In this document: piece by piece, positions 14,901 to 28,949 of the stretch
Numbering within the stretch: the first letter of the stretch is position 1
Layout: each line of letters begins with the position of its first letter
Assembly: GCF_949628215.1 (NCBI RefSeq)
Contig: NC_134282.1
Span: 10,166,223 to 10,230,222 of the forward strand
From: Phalacrocorax aristotelis
Taxonomy: Eukaryota; Chordata; Aves; Suliformes; Phalacrocoracidae
Direction of reading: 5' to 3'
Length of the DNA stretch: 64,000 nt
The notes under the pieces: generated by a model
Seen by the model: only the letters and a program-made list of their open reading frames with translations
What the model was told of the DNA's origin: nothing
The model's database searches: none
Translations under genes and position numbers: made by a program

Positions 14901-17900
14901 AAACACAATCTGGACAACTATTTTGTAGCACACAGAAAAAGAAACTACACAGTATTATTCAATGCTAGAACATAAATAAACAACAGAGACTTCAGACATC
15001 TCAATCTTGAGTTGTTTGTAAAGTGATATTTAGAAGAGACCTTGATCTTCCCTGTGGTGATCCATTTTAAGCCAGAACACAAAATAAGCATTTTAAATCA
15101 AATAAAAACAATGTAGCTTTAGCATTGTTTAAATGTTGAACTGTGACACATTCAAAGCAGAGTTCAAAGCAGGCCAGTCATTTCTCATTTAATTTTGTCA
15201 TAGGAGATATTACAAGAGCCTCAGAAAGACAACAGCTATGCAACAGTCACTGCATACCATTAAAGACGCATGGGACAGTAATATTAAGACAAAAGCAGAA
15301 CAGACATGCAGAGATCGCTATCTAGCTATAACCTCATGACCTCATTATAAGTATTAAAATTTTTTAAAAGTATTTTTAATTAGGCAGTTTATACTTGAAA
15401 ATTATTGAGCGCACTCTGCTGAACATACAAATGGAGAAATAGGATAAAATGACAAGTTTAAACTTCCCACTTTTTTTAATCCATATCAAACTTTCGCACT
15501 GTTTCCTCCTCCTAAAAGACTTCTCAGATACTATTCAAAATAGAAATTATTCAATTACTTTAAGTTGAAGGTTTTAAGAAGTTACACCAAGTGGGTATTC
15601 TCCCCACCTTTCTAATTAGCTTACTGATGCAAGTTTTCCACAAGACCAACACCAATATTACTTCATTTAGCATACTCAGTCCCAGAGTCCATACATTTAC
15701 AAATTGTTTGTTGGTATAGCTATAGCAGAAAAAACTTATAGTGCAAATTTACACATGAAAGTATACTTTGCATTTTATGGAACCTGTCATGGCAAGTTCA
15801 GCAAGTAAAATAATAAACATTTTAAAAATTATGAAACAAAAAACATTCTTACTTCCTATGCTCTCAGCAAGTATATCCTAGTACAATGCTTGGGCTTTCC
15901 TTACCTGTGGAACAGGTAATCTCTTCCCTCCTCATATTTCAACCCAGAAAACCTCTTATTTTCTAATATTGACCTTGACTTAGAAAGACCCACACAAGAT
16001 CTCCTACATTTGTAAGACTGCTTATGTCCCGCTACCAGCTGGTCTTCAATCATAACCCTCAAAACTGTTTAACTGAGCAAAGCACAGAACAAAACTAGCC
16101 TTTGCCAAACAAAAGATCTGAAAAGATGCTTACCTTTAAACAGTCCCTGTAGGGTTGCTTGCAAAACATTAGGCATGGTGTAACTCACCCTTCTAACATC
16201 TGAAAATAATTAAGTTCTCTAGATAATTAAAAATGCTGACAAATGGAGAGTAAAACCTATCAGCTGTGCAGAAGAAAGGCTGCAGCTGAGACCTGAAAAG
16301 CTAGCATACGTGACTTTAAAGCATTCCACTTAAAAAATTTTAATTTAATTGTAACTGGGAAATAAAACATAATATAATTCAGAAATGTACTCTCATCTGT
16401 AACTTAGAAATAAATGACCATGCCCTGTTGCTTTTACCCAGACACATCTGTTTGCTTGTATGGGTGGAGGGTAGGGGGTTTTGCTTGGTTGTTTCAGTGG
16501 ATTTTTTTGTTTTTTCAACTATTTAAAAGATGAATTAAATGCCACTGTGCAGGGCCATCTTCACAAGATGACAAATTCTTACTTCATCACAAGCAAAAAT
16601 TATCTATGGCATGCATCAGCTTTTTGTTTCTTTTCAGTTGGCTGGTAGGTAAATTTTAAGATTCTTGTTAATGAACTGCCAGAACATCTTCCTTTAATCA
16701 CTGCATTATACCTATAGGTTACATAGGCTTATAGATTTTTAAGTAACAACATACTGCCCTTTGGACTCACTTGTTTTTACATAAGACACTGGCTAATCAT
16801 AATTAGCGATTGCCAAATGGTTAAAGATGGTATTAGCCATTAAACAATTATGCTATTCCAATTCCCACTCACACATTACATCATTAAAGATAACCTATTT
16901 AGTCTTACATAGTCATGCCATTTTTGCATCAGAGGCACTGTGATCACATAATTTTATTAGTTAATCTTACAGTGGTACAAGATACAGCTTTACCTAGAGC
17001 ATTATGACAAATAAAAGAAATAAAGAATCATGACTTTTTAAAACTGATTTTAACTACTGGCTCACTCCAGGAGCTGTTATCTACTGCCCAGCAGGTGCTG
17101 AATGCCTCCTGGTGGTGAAGTACTCTCAATTCACAATGACCACATTCATAGGTAATAGTTTCTAAACTGTCATGCTTGGTAGTCTTAAGTTTAGGAGTTT
17201 CAGTTCCAACCGGAAGTATACAAGTGTACCCCAAAGTACACAGAAGACAATGGAAATACCCCAGCTGATTTTGGCAGAAGTAGAGAGTAGGAATCTAATC
17301 AGGCAAAGAACTTGAGGGAAAGGCTTATCTTGGAAAACTCATGAGTTTGAGTTCATGTCACGCTCATTTCCCATCATGACACATGGAAATCTCCAAAGTG
17401 CATTGGCCTCTGTGAGCCAAGGGACTCAGGAGATGTGTGTGCTGGGAGAGAACAGAGCTTTAACAACAACAAAGTCACTCTATCAAAAAAAAAAATCTGT
17501 AGTGACTCCAGAAGAACGGAGACTAATCCTTTAACCTCACAAGATTTCTCAGTGTGCAAACTAGTTGCAAATACACGTATTTTAAACCACATAGGTCACA
17601 TTCAGCAAGAAACAAATAAAACCAAAACAAAGCTGCTGGTGAGTTGGTATATTCAGGGGAAAACAGCTGAAGCTTTCCAAATTAAAATTCAAACCTCAAT
17701 CATGCTTTCTGCAAACTATACAAACTTTTTTGCACCTCACACATTAATCAAAGGTAGTGATTCATGGCAAAGTTACTGGTAGAGTATGAGAAGATATAGT
17801 TAGGGTTGGTTTGTTGTTTGCTGTTTTTTAATATATGAGCTTTTGATATCAAAACAACAAGGGGAGTTAAATCCCTTATTTAAAGGCACCTGACTAATTT

Positions 17901-20095
17901 TCTGGAGATGCATAAACAGAAAATTTTCTGCATACTCTTAGCATAACTTACTTTTTTTTTTAACTGCACGTGCAGGAGTCATCTAATATATTTTCTTGCT
18001 TCAGATTAAACAATATCATGGGAGAAATTACAGGTCACTTAGATCAATCACAGCCGGTTGTAAGAATTTCTGACCCATGTGGTTCTTTTATAAGTAGAGT
18101 AGTAAGATTGGCATTGGCATTAAACAGATTCCCTCAGCTCCTGACAATTAGACAGAAACTGTCTACAAAAGAAAGTACTCTACATGTAAATTCTCCAATT
18201 TTAAGGTCAGTTTTTAAAGCTGGAGGGGACGACCCTGGAATATTTACAAGGCCTAGAAACTTGCAAAATGAAGAAGAATCAGTGCTGCAATATTTAAGTA
18301 CTTCTATTTGTGTAGCTAATTTTGTTGACATTTTATAAAGCTATGTTTATTCAACTTTTTGGTTCTTCTCATATTTTATGTTTTGTTAAGGCAGTCATAG
18401 TTCAGCATTGCTGGAAAGCAGTTAGTTTCACTGGCTGCCATGAGAGCCTTTCTGTGGAACAGATACAGAGGAAAGGAAGGGCAGCAGTGAATTACTCCAC
18501 CCTGTAGAGCTCCAGTACAGTGACCATCTTCCACTGTCCATCAGTCTGAAAAATGAGCACCAACACCAGCCTGAGGAACCAAAACTGTTGTATAACACAG
18601 GCATCAAGTCTTCCTACACTCCAGAATCCAACCCACAATTATTCAGCATCAGAGCCCTACCAATTTCAGCACAGAATTGTCTCTGCAATTCACAGCACAA
18701 AGTAAAATAAAAAAAAATTTTTTTAAATCCACAGATTTACGTGACTCCATCAGTATCAGAAAACAGGAGAGGAAAGAATGGCTATAAGCTTACCTAGAAG
18801 GAGGACCATATCCAACTAGCAAGAGTGCAGGATATTCAACCTATGAATTAGCATAAAATTTGGTATGTAGGCATGTTGTGATCGTTACAGATTCAAGCTT
18901 AGTTTAATTTTCAAAATAAAAGAATAGCCACAGTTCATATGAGCATTTTATTACCGCTGTCCCTTAAATTGTCCTGATGATGACTTGTAGTGGCAACGCT
19001 GAACCCACAGGACCATGTGGGTCCAGCCTGGCCATGGCTTCTGTTCAAAGGCAAGGGCACTAAATGATGTACTGCAATGGGCCACCACACTGGGAAATAA
19101 GAACTGTAAGAAAGCGCTTTCCCTGGTAATGGTCATCCACAGAGTCAGACACCAGCATGATCCAGAGACTGACCTTGAAATGAATTAAAGAGTCTTCCTG
19201 TGGTTATCTATGTACTAAGGCATAGTTTTGTGTGATCTACCTTCACTGAATTTGACTAATCTTTTTGTATCAGCATAGCTATCTTCCCCTCTCTTAGGAC
19301 CAAGGCCCCTAAAGTTTCCTAAGATGCTAGATCTAACCTTGCATTTATCCTGGTACCTTATTTAAAACATACACTGCTAAAATATTCCTTTCCAGAGCAA
19401 GCAAACAAGACATTACAGCTGCTTCTTCAAATTTAAATTAAATTAAAATAATTCTATTATACTTTAATGACACAAATAACCAGAAGAGTTGCTGCCTTAT
19501 CCTAAGCATGTAAATTCATAATGTATAGTGGCCATCAAGAAACAACGACATGCCAGATTAAGTATCCTCACAATATACCTACAGAATGCAACACAGAGAC
19601 CTTCAAAATCTGATTTCAACACTGCTTTTGAAATTAAAACTATTAAAAAAACACTCTAGCCAATGTTTGAGATGAGCATTGAAAACATCTAGTCTACACT
19701 TGCAATACCACTTTAACAGGAGTATCTGTGTTTCAGTTCATCTGCTGCTTGAGTAGATTTGCAGGTTAACATCTCTGCTTGCAAGGTGGTCTGAAAGGAG
19801 ATTAAAGATCTCACTGAAAGCACAGGAACTACTGATTGTGCGTGTCACTGTAGATCAAACATGTAATTACCCTGTTTGAGGATATGCTCCAGTAATGAGG
19901 CTAGCAGATTTTCCCCATGCACACAGAGTTTTAAACAAGATCTTCCTCTAAACCCAAGTGACACATAATACCTCTCTTCATGCCCACCTCTAATAACTAC
20001 CCAGGTGAAAGAGAAAGATGTTACAGCCTTTCACAAGGCAAGAAAAGATAGCTCTTTCTCAACTAAATAGGTTATTATCTGTGTGCCTGTATTAA
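11949..20095. other. Non-coding AT-rich stretch with two small GC-rich patches
   Basis: GC-richer islands lie at about 12200-12460 and 13390-13720, the latter with CCC/GGG-rich text and ORFs on both strands. The rest is AT-rich, and no gene, RNA gene or clear transposon was recognised. Confidence 0.5.
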
Positions 20096-20640
20096 ATGCA
20101 CCAAGCAGGGGCTTTTGATGTGGCTGCCAATACTGCGGATGATTTATCGGGCCCCATGTCATCTGAGCTGGATAGAGTTCAAAAGCGGCAGCCAGTGGGA
20201 GTCCCTGGCTGCTCAGACCCAGCGCAGACATCAGCAAAGAGCCCGTCCCAACCAGAAAAGATGAATTACCTCCTGACCGCACATCTGAGATGCTCACTGG
20301 TCAGAGGGGTACACAAAAGAAAAAAGGAAGGCTGGAGCACGGAGCTCCGCAGTTGCGGGGCCGCCGCTTGGGATGGGACGGGACGGGATGGGACAGGAGG
20401 GGAGGGCAGCGGTAGCCCAGTGCTCCATGGACGGGCAGTGCAGCAGGCCAGGCCAGGCAGTGGCCAGCAGGCAAGGACAAGGATGAGGACGGGGATGGGG
20501 ATGAGGTGCAGCCCTGGCAGCAGCCCACCAAAACGGAGGCAGCATGGTGGGCAGAGCGGGCAGGCCTGTCAGTACCCTCGGGGCCTGGAGAGCATTGCTG
20601 CAGGGAACAGCCCTTCTGCAGAGGGCCATGTGGAGAAAAC
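20096..20640. other. GC-rich patch with G-run arrays
   Basis: Contains the pentamer array at 20370 and a second purine-rich stretch of ggacaaggatgaggac type at about 20473-20510. Long ORFs on both strands (200 and 124 codons) are low complexity and unlike any family I know. It may be a CpG-rich regulatory element or the end of a non-coding transcript. Confidence 0.4.
20370..20406 (+). repeat. GGGAC/GGGAT pentamer array with G-quadruplex potential
   Basis: Five GGG runs spaced by two bases each (AT or AC) at 20370-20392, followed by further G runs to 20406. This fits the G3-N1-7 quadruplex rule with the shortest common loops. It sits within a GC-rich patch. Confidence 0.85.
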
Positions 20641-23600
20641 AAACGTAAACGCAAAATCGTACATTCATTTTAGTCTTACGTTATTTTTATGGCCATGACT
20701 TGGAACAGATCTGTGAGTTAAAACACCTGAGTCTGGTAGCATCATCTACGCAGTTTTAATTTCATTACTATATAAAAACGATAATCCCATACCCTTCCTC
20801 AGACCCTTTCTCGGGACACACAGCACTTTTTCACACACCCAGAAGGGTGTTTCTATAGGAACCAGAGGAGAGCATGTGTCTGCCTTCAGATGCAGGCGGC
20901 TGCGGTCCCTGCTCGCGCTTCTCGCTCCAGGCCTTGCAGCCCTGTGAGGAGCGGGCCAGCATCCGTACATGGCAGCTGGGAGACGTGTTCGGGGAATGTC
21001 CTATTTCATTCCCACCCGAGAAGCTTGTTTTTTCTGTCTGCGATTAGCACTCAGCACAAAGCCAACACTCCCCACCATGGGCAGCACCCACAACTGACAC
21101 TGTTTAACTCTTTCCAAAGCATCTTAAAGAGCTGAGAAGAATCAGCATGGATGCCAGGAGGTGATAACTTCCACATCAGAAAGGGAGCATTTTACCTCAA
21201 CTGGTTCTAGCAATCTGCCTGGGCAAAATCTGCATCAATTTAATTTGTTTTCTGTGGTGAGGTCCTGACTGGAAATACCTGTCACAATGCAGAAGATATT
21301 TAAACGGACCAGCTTTTTAGTGTAGTTGTTGATAACTGCGAAACAGCTTGTTTTACCCTAGATGCTCTTCTCTATTGCTATACATACTCAACAGCATATG
21401 AAAGAGCTTTATTGTCTCCTGGTAAGATTTTTACATTGCTGTAGTTTCACTGAAATCAGCTAAACTTCTCTCAAGGAGTAACAGAAGTAAGAGTGGACAC
21501 AGGACCAGTAAATCCAAGGTGCATTGTGAAGTCAGTCACACACTTCTGAAAGTTAACAAGGCCATTAATTTCCACAGGAGCAAAACTGAACTCTGATGGG
21601 ATTACTGCGTGAGATTTTGCCCCTAGGAAACAGGAGTGGAATCTATTCTCCCACAACCAGCTGCCTTGTTCTTTCTACATGAGTAGAAAAATTTATTTAA
21701 GCTTTATCAGAGTTTCGTATGAAAACACCAAGGTTCAGGCTGTATGCTGAATGTGTTTGCTCATACGTATGAGAGGATCTCAGTCCTCTTTATGCATATT
21801 CCTCTGATGCACTGCTTGGTTTCTTGGAAAGCAGTATACAGCACTGCATGGCACAAAGCAGGTGTCCCCATATTAATATTTGCATAAGTACAGTAGCAAC
21901 TCAAAAACACTGATTGTGTTTTCAGAATCAATTTATGCTTTGCTGGGAGCTTGTCCAATTTATTACAATGGAACACAAGTGCCTGCCTATGGCCCTGAGC
22001 CACAGGAGAATTGTACCTAAGTGTGTTATTTTGAAAATTCCCAACGAGGCACTCAGAGAGTCATGTAACCCCTTTAAAGGCTGTCCAACAACCCACTGAG
22101 ACAGCCCTTAACAAAACCTTATCACACTTACGTTAGTTGCCCTGTTAGTAACCTATATTTCACAGTCTGGCAAAGGCGATCACTCACTTTAAAGCTTATT
22201 TGACGGAATTGATTTATATCACAAGGTTCCTTCAGTGCCAGAATTCTTTATTGCACTGGAGGTACTATGATCACATCTGAAAAATGCCATATTTGCTTTA
22301 GAAAACCAGTTAAGACTACCTGAAGATGTGCTACTCTGACTTGGTGTGTAAGTTAAGACACTGTAAGTCAATGTAATCTTTGCTCTGATGTCTAAGAACT
22401 TGAATATATTGTATATTACAGCAGAATTTTCTGTATGCTCACTCAAGCACAGTTTACTTAATTTCTTAAGCATTCAGCCGCAGAAGCTGAGATCTGTAGC
22501 TCTGAAGAGTACATAGGAAATGCCACACTGAAATGTAAAATACCAGTCTGGTTCTGGCTCTGAGTATTAAGCGCTGTCCGAATGCTCAATTCTGCATAAA
22601 AACTCCAGATATTTAAGATTTAGTTTGGAGCATACAAGGTAAGGTTAAGATCACTGAGAAACTAGGAATATTTTACTGGAAGTGCTTCACAATTTTGTGC
22701 TTACAGCCTTATCCCAGGACTCTGACTCAGTGCTCATTTTGTTGTGCATGGAGGAGGCATGGGTATACACAGCACCTGCTCCAGAGAACCAGGTAACAAC
22801 AGGGACTTCCTTTCAGATGTAGCAGTACTTACTGCTGAAGATGTGAACTGGGTTGTTCTCTTATCTCAGGGTTGTTCTTTCAGGCTTCAAAAATTCTGGC
22901 AGATGCAACTGTACCAAGTCACATCTTCAGGCTTTTCTTTTTGTAAATTATGGCAGAAGCCATACATTTTTCAAGGGAAAATAGTTTTTGACAAAAGTAC
23001 AGGGCTCTAGGAGCTTAGAGACTCCTCAATCCAGCATTGGGAATGTGTCATCTGGTCAGTTTTGACAAATTCATGTTTATTCTGCCTGACTATTAAAGAA
23101 AAATGAGACAGTGGGCAGCCTTGTGCCCTGTGAAGCAAGTCCTTCACAGTGAATTAAATTTGTGGATAGATTTGGATCTCATACAATTCTGTTAGCTTTC
23201 TTTTTCCAACATGAAGTTAAAATAACATATTCCTACACAGATAAGAGATGCTGACATGCTGCTTTATCACAAATTTTAATATTTTATTTTGTTTTTTATT
23301 ACTCCCTGTTTAAGAAAACAATAAGACAATCTGATTCTGACACAATCAGACACACGATCTGGTACCATACAGTGAACTGCCACAGAAGCCATTAAAAGAA
23401 TTTGGCCAGCAGGAAGCTGTGAAGAAAAGAACAGGAAAATGCTTTGCAAAGGGCCTTTAAGGAGAACTGGCATAATATGGAAAGAAGGGGTAGCATAAGG
23501 AGGAATAAAATGAGGCAGAGTGGGAATGTTGTGTGACAGGAACTGAGACCTGGAGTACTGGTCTGCAAAACAGCCAGATCAGTCTCACAAGGAAACAGTG

Positions 23601-23777
23601 CACATGTGGGAGGGAATGGACAGTATCTGCAGTGGAAGAATGAATTAAAAAGCAAACATCATCAAACAAAAAATAGGTACAGAATTTAGGTACATAATTC
23701 AGATTAGAATTGCATAAAACACATCAGTATGGTGTTCTTTAAAATTCTGTCCTGCCCTGTTAATGTAATTTCTTTTG

Positions 23778-23813
23778 AATCCTGTAAATAAAGGAAATCC
23801 TGTAAATAAAGGG
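23778..23813. repeat. 18-bp tandem duplication
   Basis: The unit aatcctgtaaataaagga is followed directly by aatcctgtaaataaaggg, two copies with one mismatch. It is a small recent duplication in non-coding DNA. Confidence 0.9.
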
Positions 23814-26800
23814 ATCATCCACTGTTTCCTTCAAGATCCCACCTTTGTGATTCAGCCGCATCACAATTTCCTTGACGGAACCCGACAATACACCTAAAGA
23901 TACAAAAGGCTTACGCAACAACTCCTGATGTGCACAAAAGACATGCAGCTCCCCAGCACTGCTTTCTGCTGCTGCCACACCAGGAATACTATCATCCTGC
24001 CTTATGAACAGGGTTGGCCACTATAGGTGCAGACTTGCTGCTTGAAAAGTAAGACTACTCCCATTTTCCAAGAAAAAAAGAAAATGAGGAATCATTCCTC
24101 CCATACATCATTTGCAATCTGTGATTTCATTCCCTAAAATTTGAGTCTTTTTGCCCTGACTTGTTCATGCTGAGGAAGAAAATGCTCATTAAAAAAGTAG
24201 ACGAATTGAAAAGCAAAATAAGAGCACCAAATTATGAACTCTAATACAGGGTGGATTAGTGTATGCACTTGAAAAGTCTCTGCATATTTGACTTCATAGG
24301 CCTGGCTTTCTTGAAGGATACAGAGTTTTAAGTAATGTTGAGATATGTAATAAACTAAGCAGTGTTCAGCCTAGACTTCCACTTGATTTGAATGGCATTT
24401 TTCCTGAGTGAAGATCTCCGAATTGAAGTTTGGAACTATGAATTTTACACTAATACACTAATACTTCAGGAGAGCCGGTTTGTTTCCTTGCGCTACCACA
24501 GATATTTATGTATTTTTGCACAAGTCACCTACCAATCATCCAGCACACGTGTCCCTTTCTTCCCTGAGACCCTCCGGTTTCAGGTGTGCCTCCCGCTACC
24601 TTGCCGCCCAGCCAGCCAGCCATCCCAGCTACCCCGAAGTACTTCCTCAGGTAAGCCAGTTACCTGCTTTCATGGCCAAAAGCACGACGCCAACAAAAGT
24701 GAAACAAACATAAACATAATGTTAATGGATGTAACCTGACTGCGGCGAATTACATATGCTTCAAAAAGCACACAGACTCTACAAATAAGTCATAGAGCAA
24801 TGCTGCCTTTCCTCCTTCCTTGTACAAAATTAGGTTGTATCATATAAATGTACATTAGCAATTGAACTGCTAAAAACAGAACTGAAATTTTGCTCCATTT
24901 CTGGTATGTATAGTTTGCCATGAAGACCCAGTTCCAAAGTACTTTCTTGATTCAGCTTTCCTCTTAGCACTACTGAGTTTACGCTCAACCACGCTTTCTT
25001 GTCAAAATATAGTTTCACTTAACAAAAAGCTCCCTTGATTCTCCCCAGTAATGAATTCCATCTATAGCAATGTCTTTTAGTATCAGACATGTCCCAGAAT
25101 TTGCCAGCAAAACAGAGAGATCAGCATGGGTTTGTATAGCCATTGTATTTTCCATAAGGCAGCCCCATTAAATCACAACCACATTATAATGTAAAATATT
25201 CCACATGTTCTTCAGCAACCTTCTGGAGGGAGAACTTTGTATTTTTTGTAATTTAATACTCTGTTTCTTAGAAGCATAGTAAGAGCTGGATTTTAATTAC
25301 AATACACACTGTGTATCCCTAGATGAATACCCTTTTCTTAAAACTTTGACAAGGTACATTGTACATTTAAGAATTTTTTTAATTTAAATACAATTTTCAA
25401 GTATGTATTTCTGGAAAATGTTCTCGGAAGAAACTTCAATCCCTTTCCACCACAAATTATGGATACTAGTACAGATCATTTAAAAACATCTTTTACCTCA
25501 TGTTTACACCCACAAAAAACCCCAACATTGGCATGTGTCACTCTGGAAGCCTTGACCTCAGTTATCTAGCAGAAAAAAAAATTACTCATGAAAGTAATTC
25601 ATCCTTTGCTCTTCAGACTGTAATTATGATTTAGAAAATATGTCTAATGATAGCCCTGCAATCCCCTCAGTAGGGGATTCAGTAGGACAGGAACAGTGTG
25701 ATCTCTAAAGTTTTTCCTTGTTCTCAGGGTAGCACCTAAAAACACCAGCACATAATTTAGTGCCAGTGCACAGTCAAGGCTTTGTTATTTTTTCTGGGAC
25801 CAAAAGTGCCACGTAGTACAAGCAGGTTAGTGTTTCTTGAAATAACCTCCCATGCTGAATCAAACTAAGACCACCACGTGTTTCACAAAGACAACCACTG
25901 TGATGACAATTAAGATCATCCAGCAGATATCTCAAGTAAAGTTCTAGCTGGCATACACATAAAATCACGTTACTATCAACTTCCTGAACTTCCCATAGTT
26001 TGTGTTACATTTGCAATTTCAGAACATATTCATTTTTTTTAAGTACAGATCATCATGATGTTCTTTACTACTAAGCATAGGCAGTCACTTTATGGATCTA
26101 GATTACTTCCTTGTTAGTTTGATTTTGAATTTGTCTGAAAAATTTTAGAACCTTTAAAATATATTTTTGAGGCTTTATCTTACCATTACTGCTCCAATGA
26201 TACATTTGCTATTTGCAAAGAAAACACAGCATGATGTTTAGTCATCAAATCTGTCCAAGAAATAATATAGTTATTTAACAGCCAGCTGCTGCAGTAACAT
26301 GTCCAAGTCTGCAAACAAATAAACAAAAAAGTAATTTGGAGTTCATATACAAGAATACACTAAGTTGTTCATGTTTCTCTTCTCATTATAGCTTTCATTT
26401 TAATCTTAAGAAAAATTGACAGTAACCCTAAGAAGACTTAAATAATAACACACCCAGTGTCCACTCAAATCTGTAATGCCTGGCTCTTAGTTACCTTTTC
26501 CCTAGTATTCTGAGGTTCAGTCAATATTGAAAAATATTGTCATGCTGTAGATGAACTGTTTTCAGTTTTTCATGTAGTCTTAATATGGGTCATTTTGCCA
26601 TTCCAATAAATTAATTCCACTTAAATTAATCCCCCTTCCTGGCTTTGAATAAACTCTGCCAAGAAGGGGCTCTCAAAGATACTCCAAAGCCTTTTCTTAT
26701 TTTCTCTGGAAGAACGTTGTGATTTAGAAAAGAATCCACTCTTTCTGAGGATAACCTCAGAAAGCTTCGTGTCAAGACTGTCAGCTTACTGTGATAAGCA

Positions 26801-27100
26801 GGCAATGGTGAGACACTTAATCCAGGTCAGGCACAGTGCACCTATTGAAATTCCATAAACACAAAAGTTTTACTTGATTTTCACATTAGTGGTGGTTTTT
26901 CAGTGATGTTTGACTAGCTGTAGTTTCAGTTTCTTCTTACAGCCATCACAATAGGACAGATTTACATACCAAAACACAGCGCTATCATCAAAACAGCATC
27001 GTACACTCCACCCACGGAAATAAGAGGCAAACCATCTGAATAACTGAAAATGTTATTTCCAGTATATAATTCTCAGAGAATTATCATTGATACGTGCATA

Positions 27101-27130
27101 GAAACAAGTGTGTAGAAAGAAACAAGTGTG
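27101..27130. repeat. Short direct repeat (gaaacaagtgtg twice, 18-bp period)
   Basis: gaaacaagtgtg occurs at 27101-27112 and again at 27119-27130 in non-coding DNA. Confidence 0.8.
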
Positions 27131-28265
27131 AAGCACTTAATTAGTTTTCTTGATTCTGCAAGAACAGGGATCTTCACATATTTTTACCAAAACAGTCTAA
27201 CAGATTTGGTTTACCCTAGACAAGGCTGACGAGAAAAGATAAATCCTTGGGTACGCATCCTACAGCTTCTGTCTGGCACCACGGCGCAGAGGCAGATGTA
27301 AGCAGACTCCCGCTGGCTTCACATGCTCTGGCTTTCCTCATAGAAAACTGAAACATTTGGCAAAATTAGCATTTCTCCAAGAAAAATGCCAGTTCTGTGG
27401 AAAGTGCAAAATCTCAGTAAAAACACATTTTGGCTGAAAATTCCTACTCGGCTCCAGGCATAAATGACAACCTTGTTGGAAGGTTCATGGAGAGCCAGTT
27501 GCCAGGCATCGTCCACTTTCCTGCGCCTCCCTGACACACTGAAAGCACAATCCAGCGTCATTTATGTTACGTGCATTACCTTGGTTTCCTCTCATTTCAC
27601 TCGATACCTTGAAGCCAATCGTAGTCTTACCTTTTAAATCAACAGCAGACAATATGCAAAACAGTAGCAAGGAATCATTAGCGACCACTTAGGCAGGTTT
27701 ATCTATGACTGCCACAAGGGCCTGATCACTTATCCTTCAGAGAGCAGCAACAGGTTATTAGTCTGTCCAAACCCAGCCAGAGTGTTATGCAGTAGTGACT
27801 TCGCTCTGTATTTGGCACAGCTATTCTTTAGAGACTTTTTTTTTTTTGTGGAAGATGTTTAGCAACTATATCAAATACGATCACCAATGATTCCTGAGGC
27901 ATCATGTTTCAGATAAACAGGACTATTTCTGCAAAAGACTGTGGGGGTGGTGGTTTTGTGACATTGTTAAAGAGCTTGTTTCCTGAAACAATACTGAGTC
28001 TTTGCTAATCTGGGACATGGAGATGGAGTCACAAACTTGTGACACAGGCAGGACTGCTACAAACCTGAGTGACAAGTTGAATAAGCTGTGTGTCTCACCC
28101 AAAGTAACTAAATTCAGCTGCTGTTTGCCAAGCCACGCACAGACAGAAAGAATTTTGTGGCTGGACCGTAAACAGCCATATTAATGCAGTTACTGATGTG
28201 TTGTATGTTCCACCAACTGCCCTCCGAGAAGTATAAAACTGAAAAGAATCAGAGTCAAGGAGTGT

Positions 28266-28334
28266 CACGTGCATTTGGGCCTCGGTTGGAAAAATTCAGG
28301 TGCCGGACAAAAATCAGCAGCGCTGGTACACGTG
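28266..28334. promoter_or_regulatory. Pair of CACGTG E-boxes upstream of the CpG island
   Basis: Perfect CACGTG palindromes lie at 28266-28271 and 28329-28334, about 0.6-0.7 kb before the CpG island. Such sites bind bHLH factors of the MYC/USF class. A single site is expected by chance every few kilobases, so this is a weak candidate. Confidence 0.25.
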
Positions 28335-28427
28335 GTGTGGGTGGTAGATAATGCTATTGAGTAAGAGCCTGAGAGGGGAGTAAAAAGCTACAGGGCTTCT
28401 TCCAGTGCCATTCGCAAGATGCATTTA

Positions 28428-28571
28428 GAATCACAGAATCATGGAATGGTTTGGGTTGGAAGTGACCTTCCCAGGTCATCCAGTCCAACCCCCCTGCAGT
28501 GAGCGGGGACATCTTCAACGAGATCAGGCTGCTCAGAGCCCCGTCCAGCCCGACTGTGAATGATTCCAGGG
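28428..28571 (-). mobile_element. CR1 LINE 3'-end fragment, reverse orientation
   Basis: The plus strand reads aatcacagaatcatggaatg, then ggttgg and a stretch with ccagtccaacccccctgca, which is the reverse complement of the CR1 3' terminus. The fragment is about 145 bases, a typical 5'-truncated insertion, and lies about 0.4 kb upstream of the IGSF10 CpG island. Confidence 0.9.
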
Positions 28572-28949
28572 TTTTCCTCCAAGTTCCTAATTTTTCACTC
28601 TGTGCAAGCAGTGATGTACTCGAAATTTCCTGCAGCTTTGAGGATTCATGTTTAACTTCTAATCCTGACTGTGTAAGGATATAATAATTGGCCATTAGTT
28701 AAAGCACCTATTAGAATACAATTGTAAAGTTTAGCAGCTCAAGAGCGATTAGGGAGCCAGGTAATCTCACGTTAAAGTATCTACTAACCTTTTCTAACAC
28801 ATACTTTCAGTAGAAACATGCCATCAGTCACCTTTATCACTCTTATAAACACCATTTAGCAAAAGATAAGGCGCTGAAGTATTGACGGACTTGATCTAAA
28901 AAGGAAGGCAAGCTGTCCCCCAAAAAGCAGACTCAGCAGTAGCTTCAAA
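28572..28949. other. Spacer between CR1 fragment and CpG island
   Basis: AT-rich sequence, probably proximal upstream DNA of the IGSF10 promoter. No specific motif stands out. Confidence 0.5.

Larger units (their letters stand above)
20641..28427. other. Non-coding AT-rich stretch upstream of IGSF10
   Basis: No coding exon recognised. It holds the 18-bp tandem duplication (23778) and the short direct repeat (27101). Confidence 0.5.

Noticed and set aside
17970-18338. 122-codon plus-strand frame
   Set aside because: AT-rich, no recognisable domain, no conserved motif; consistent with a chance frame.
20096-20698. 200-codon plus-strand frame and 117-124-codon minus-strand frames
   Set aside because: They overlap each other in a GC-rich repeat-bearing patch, are low complexity, and show no family likeness.
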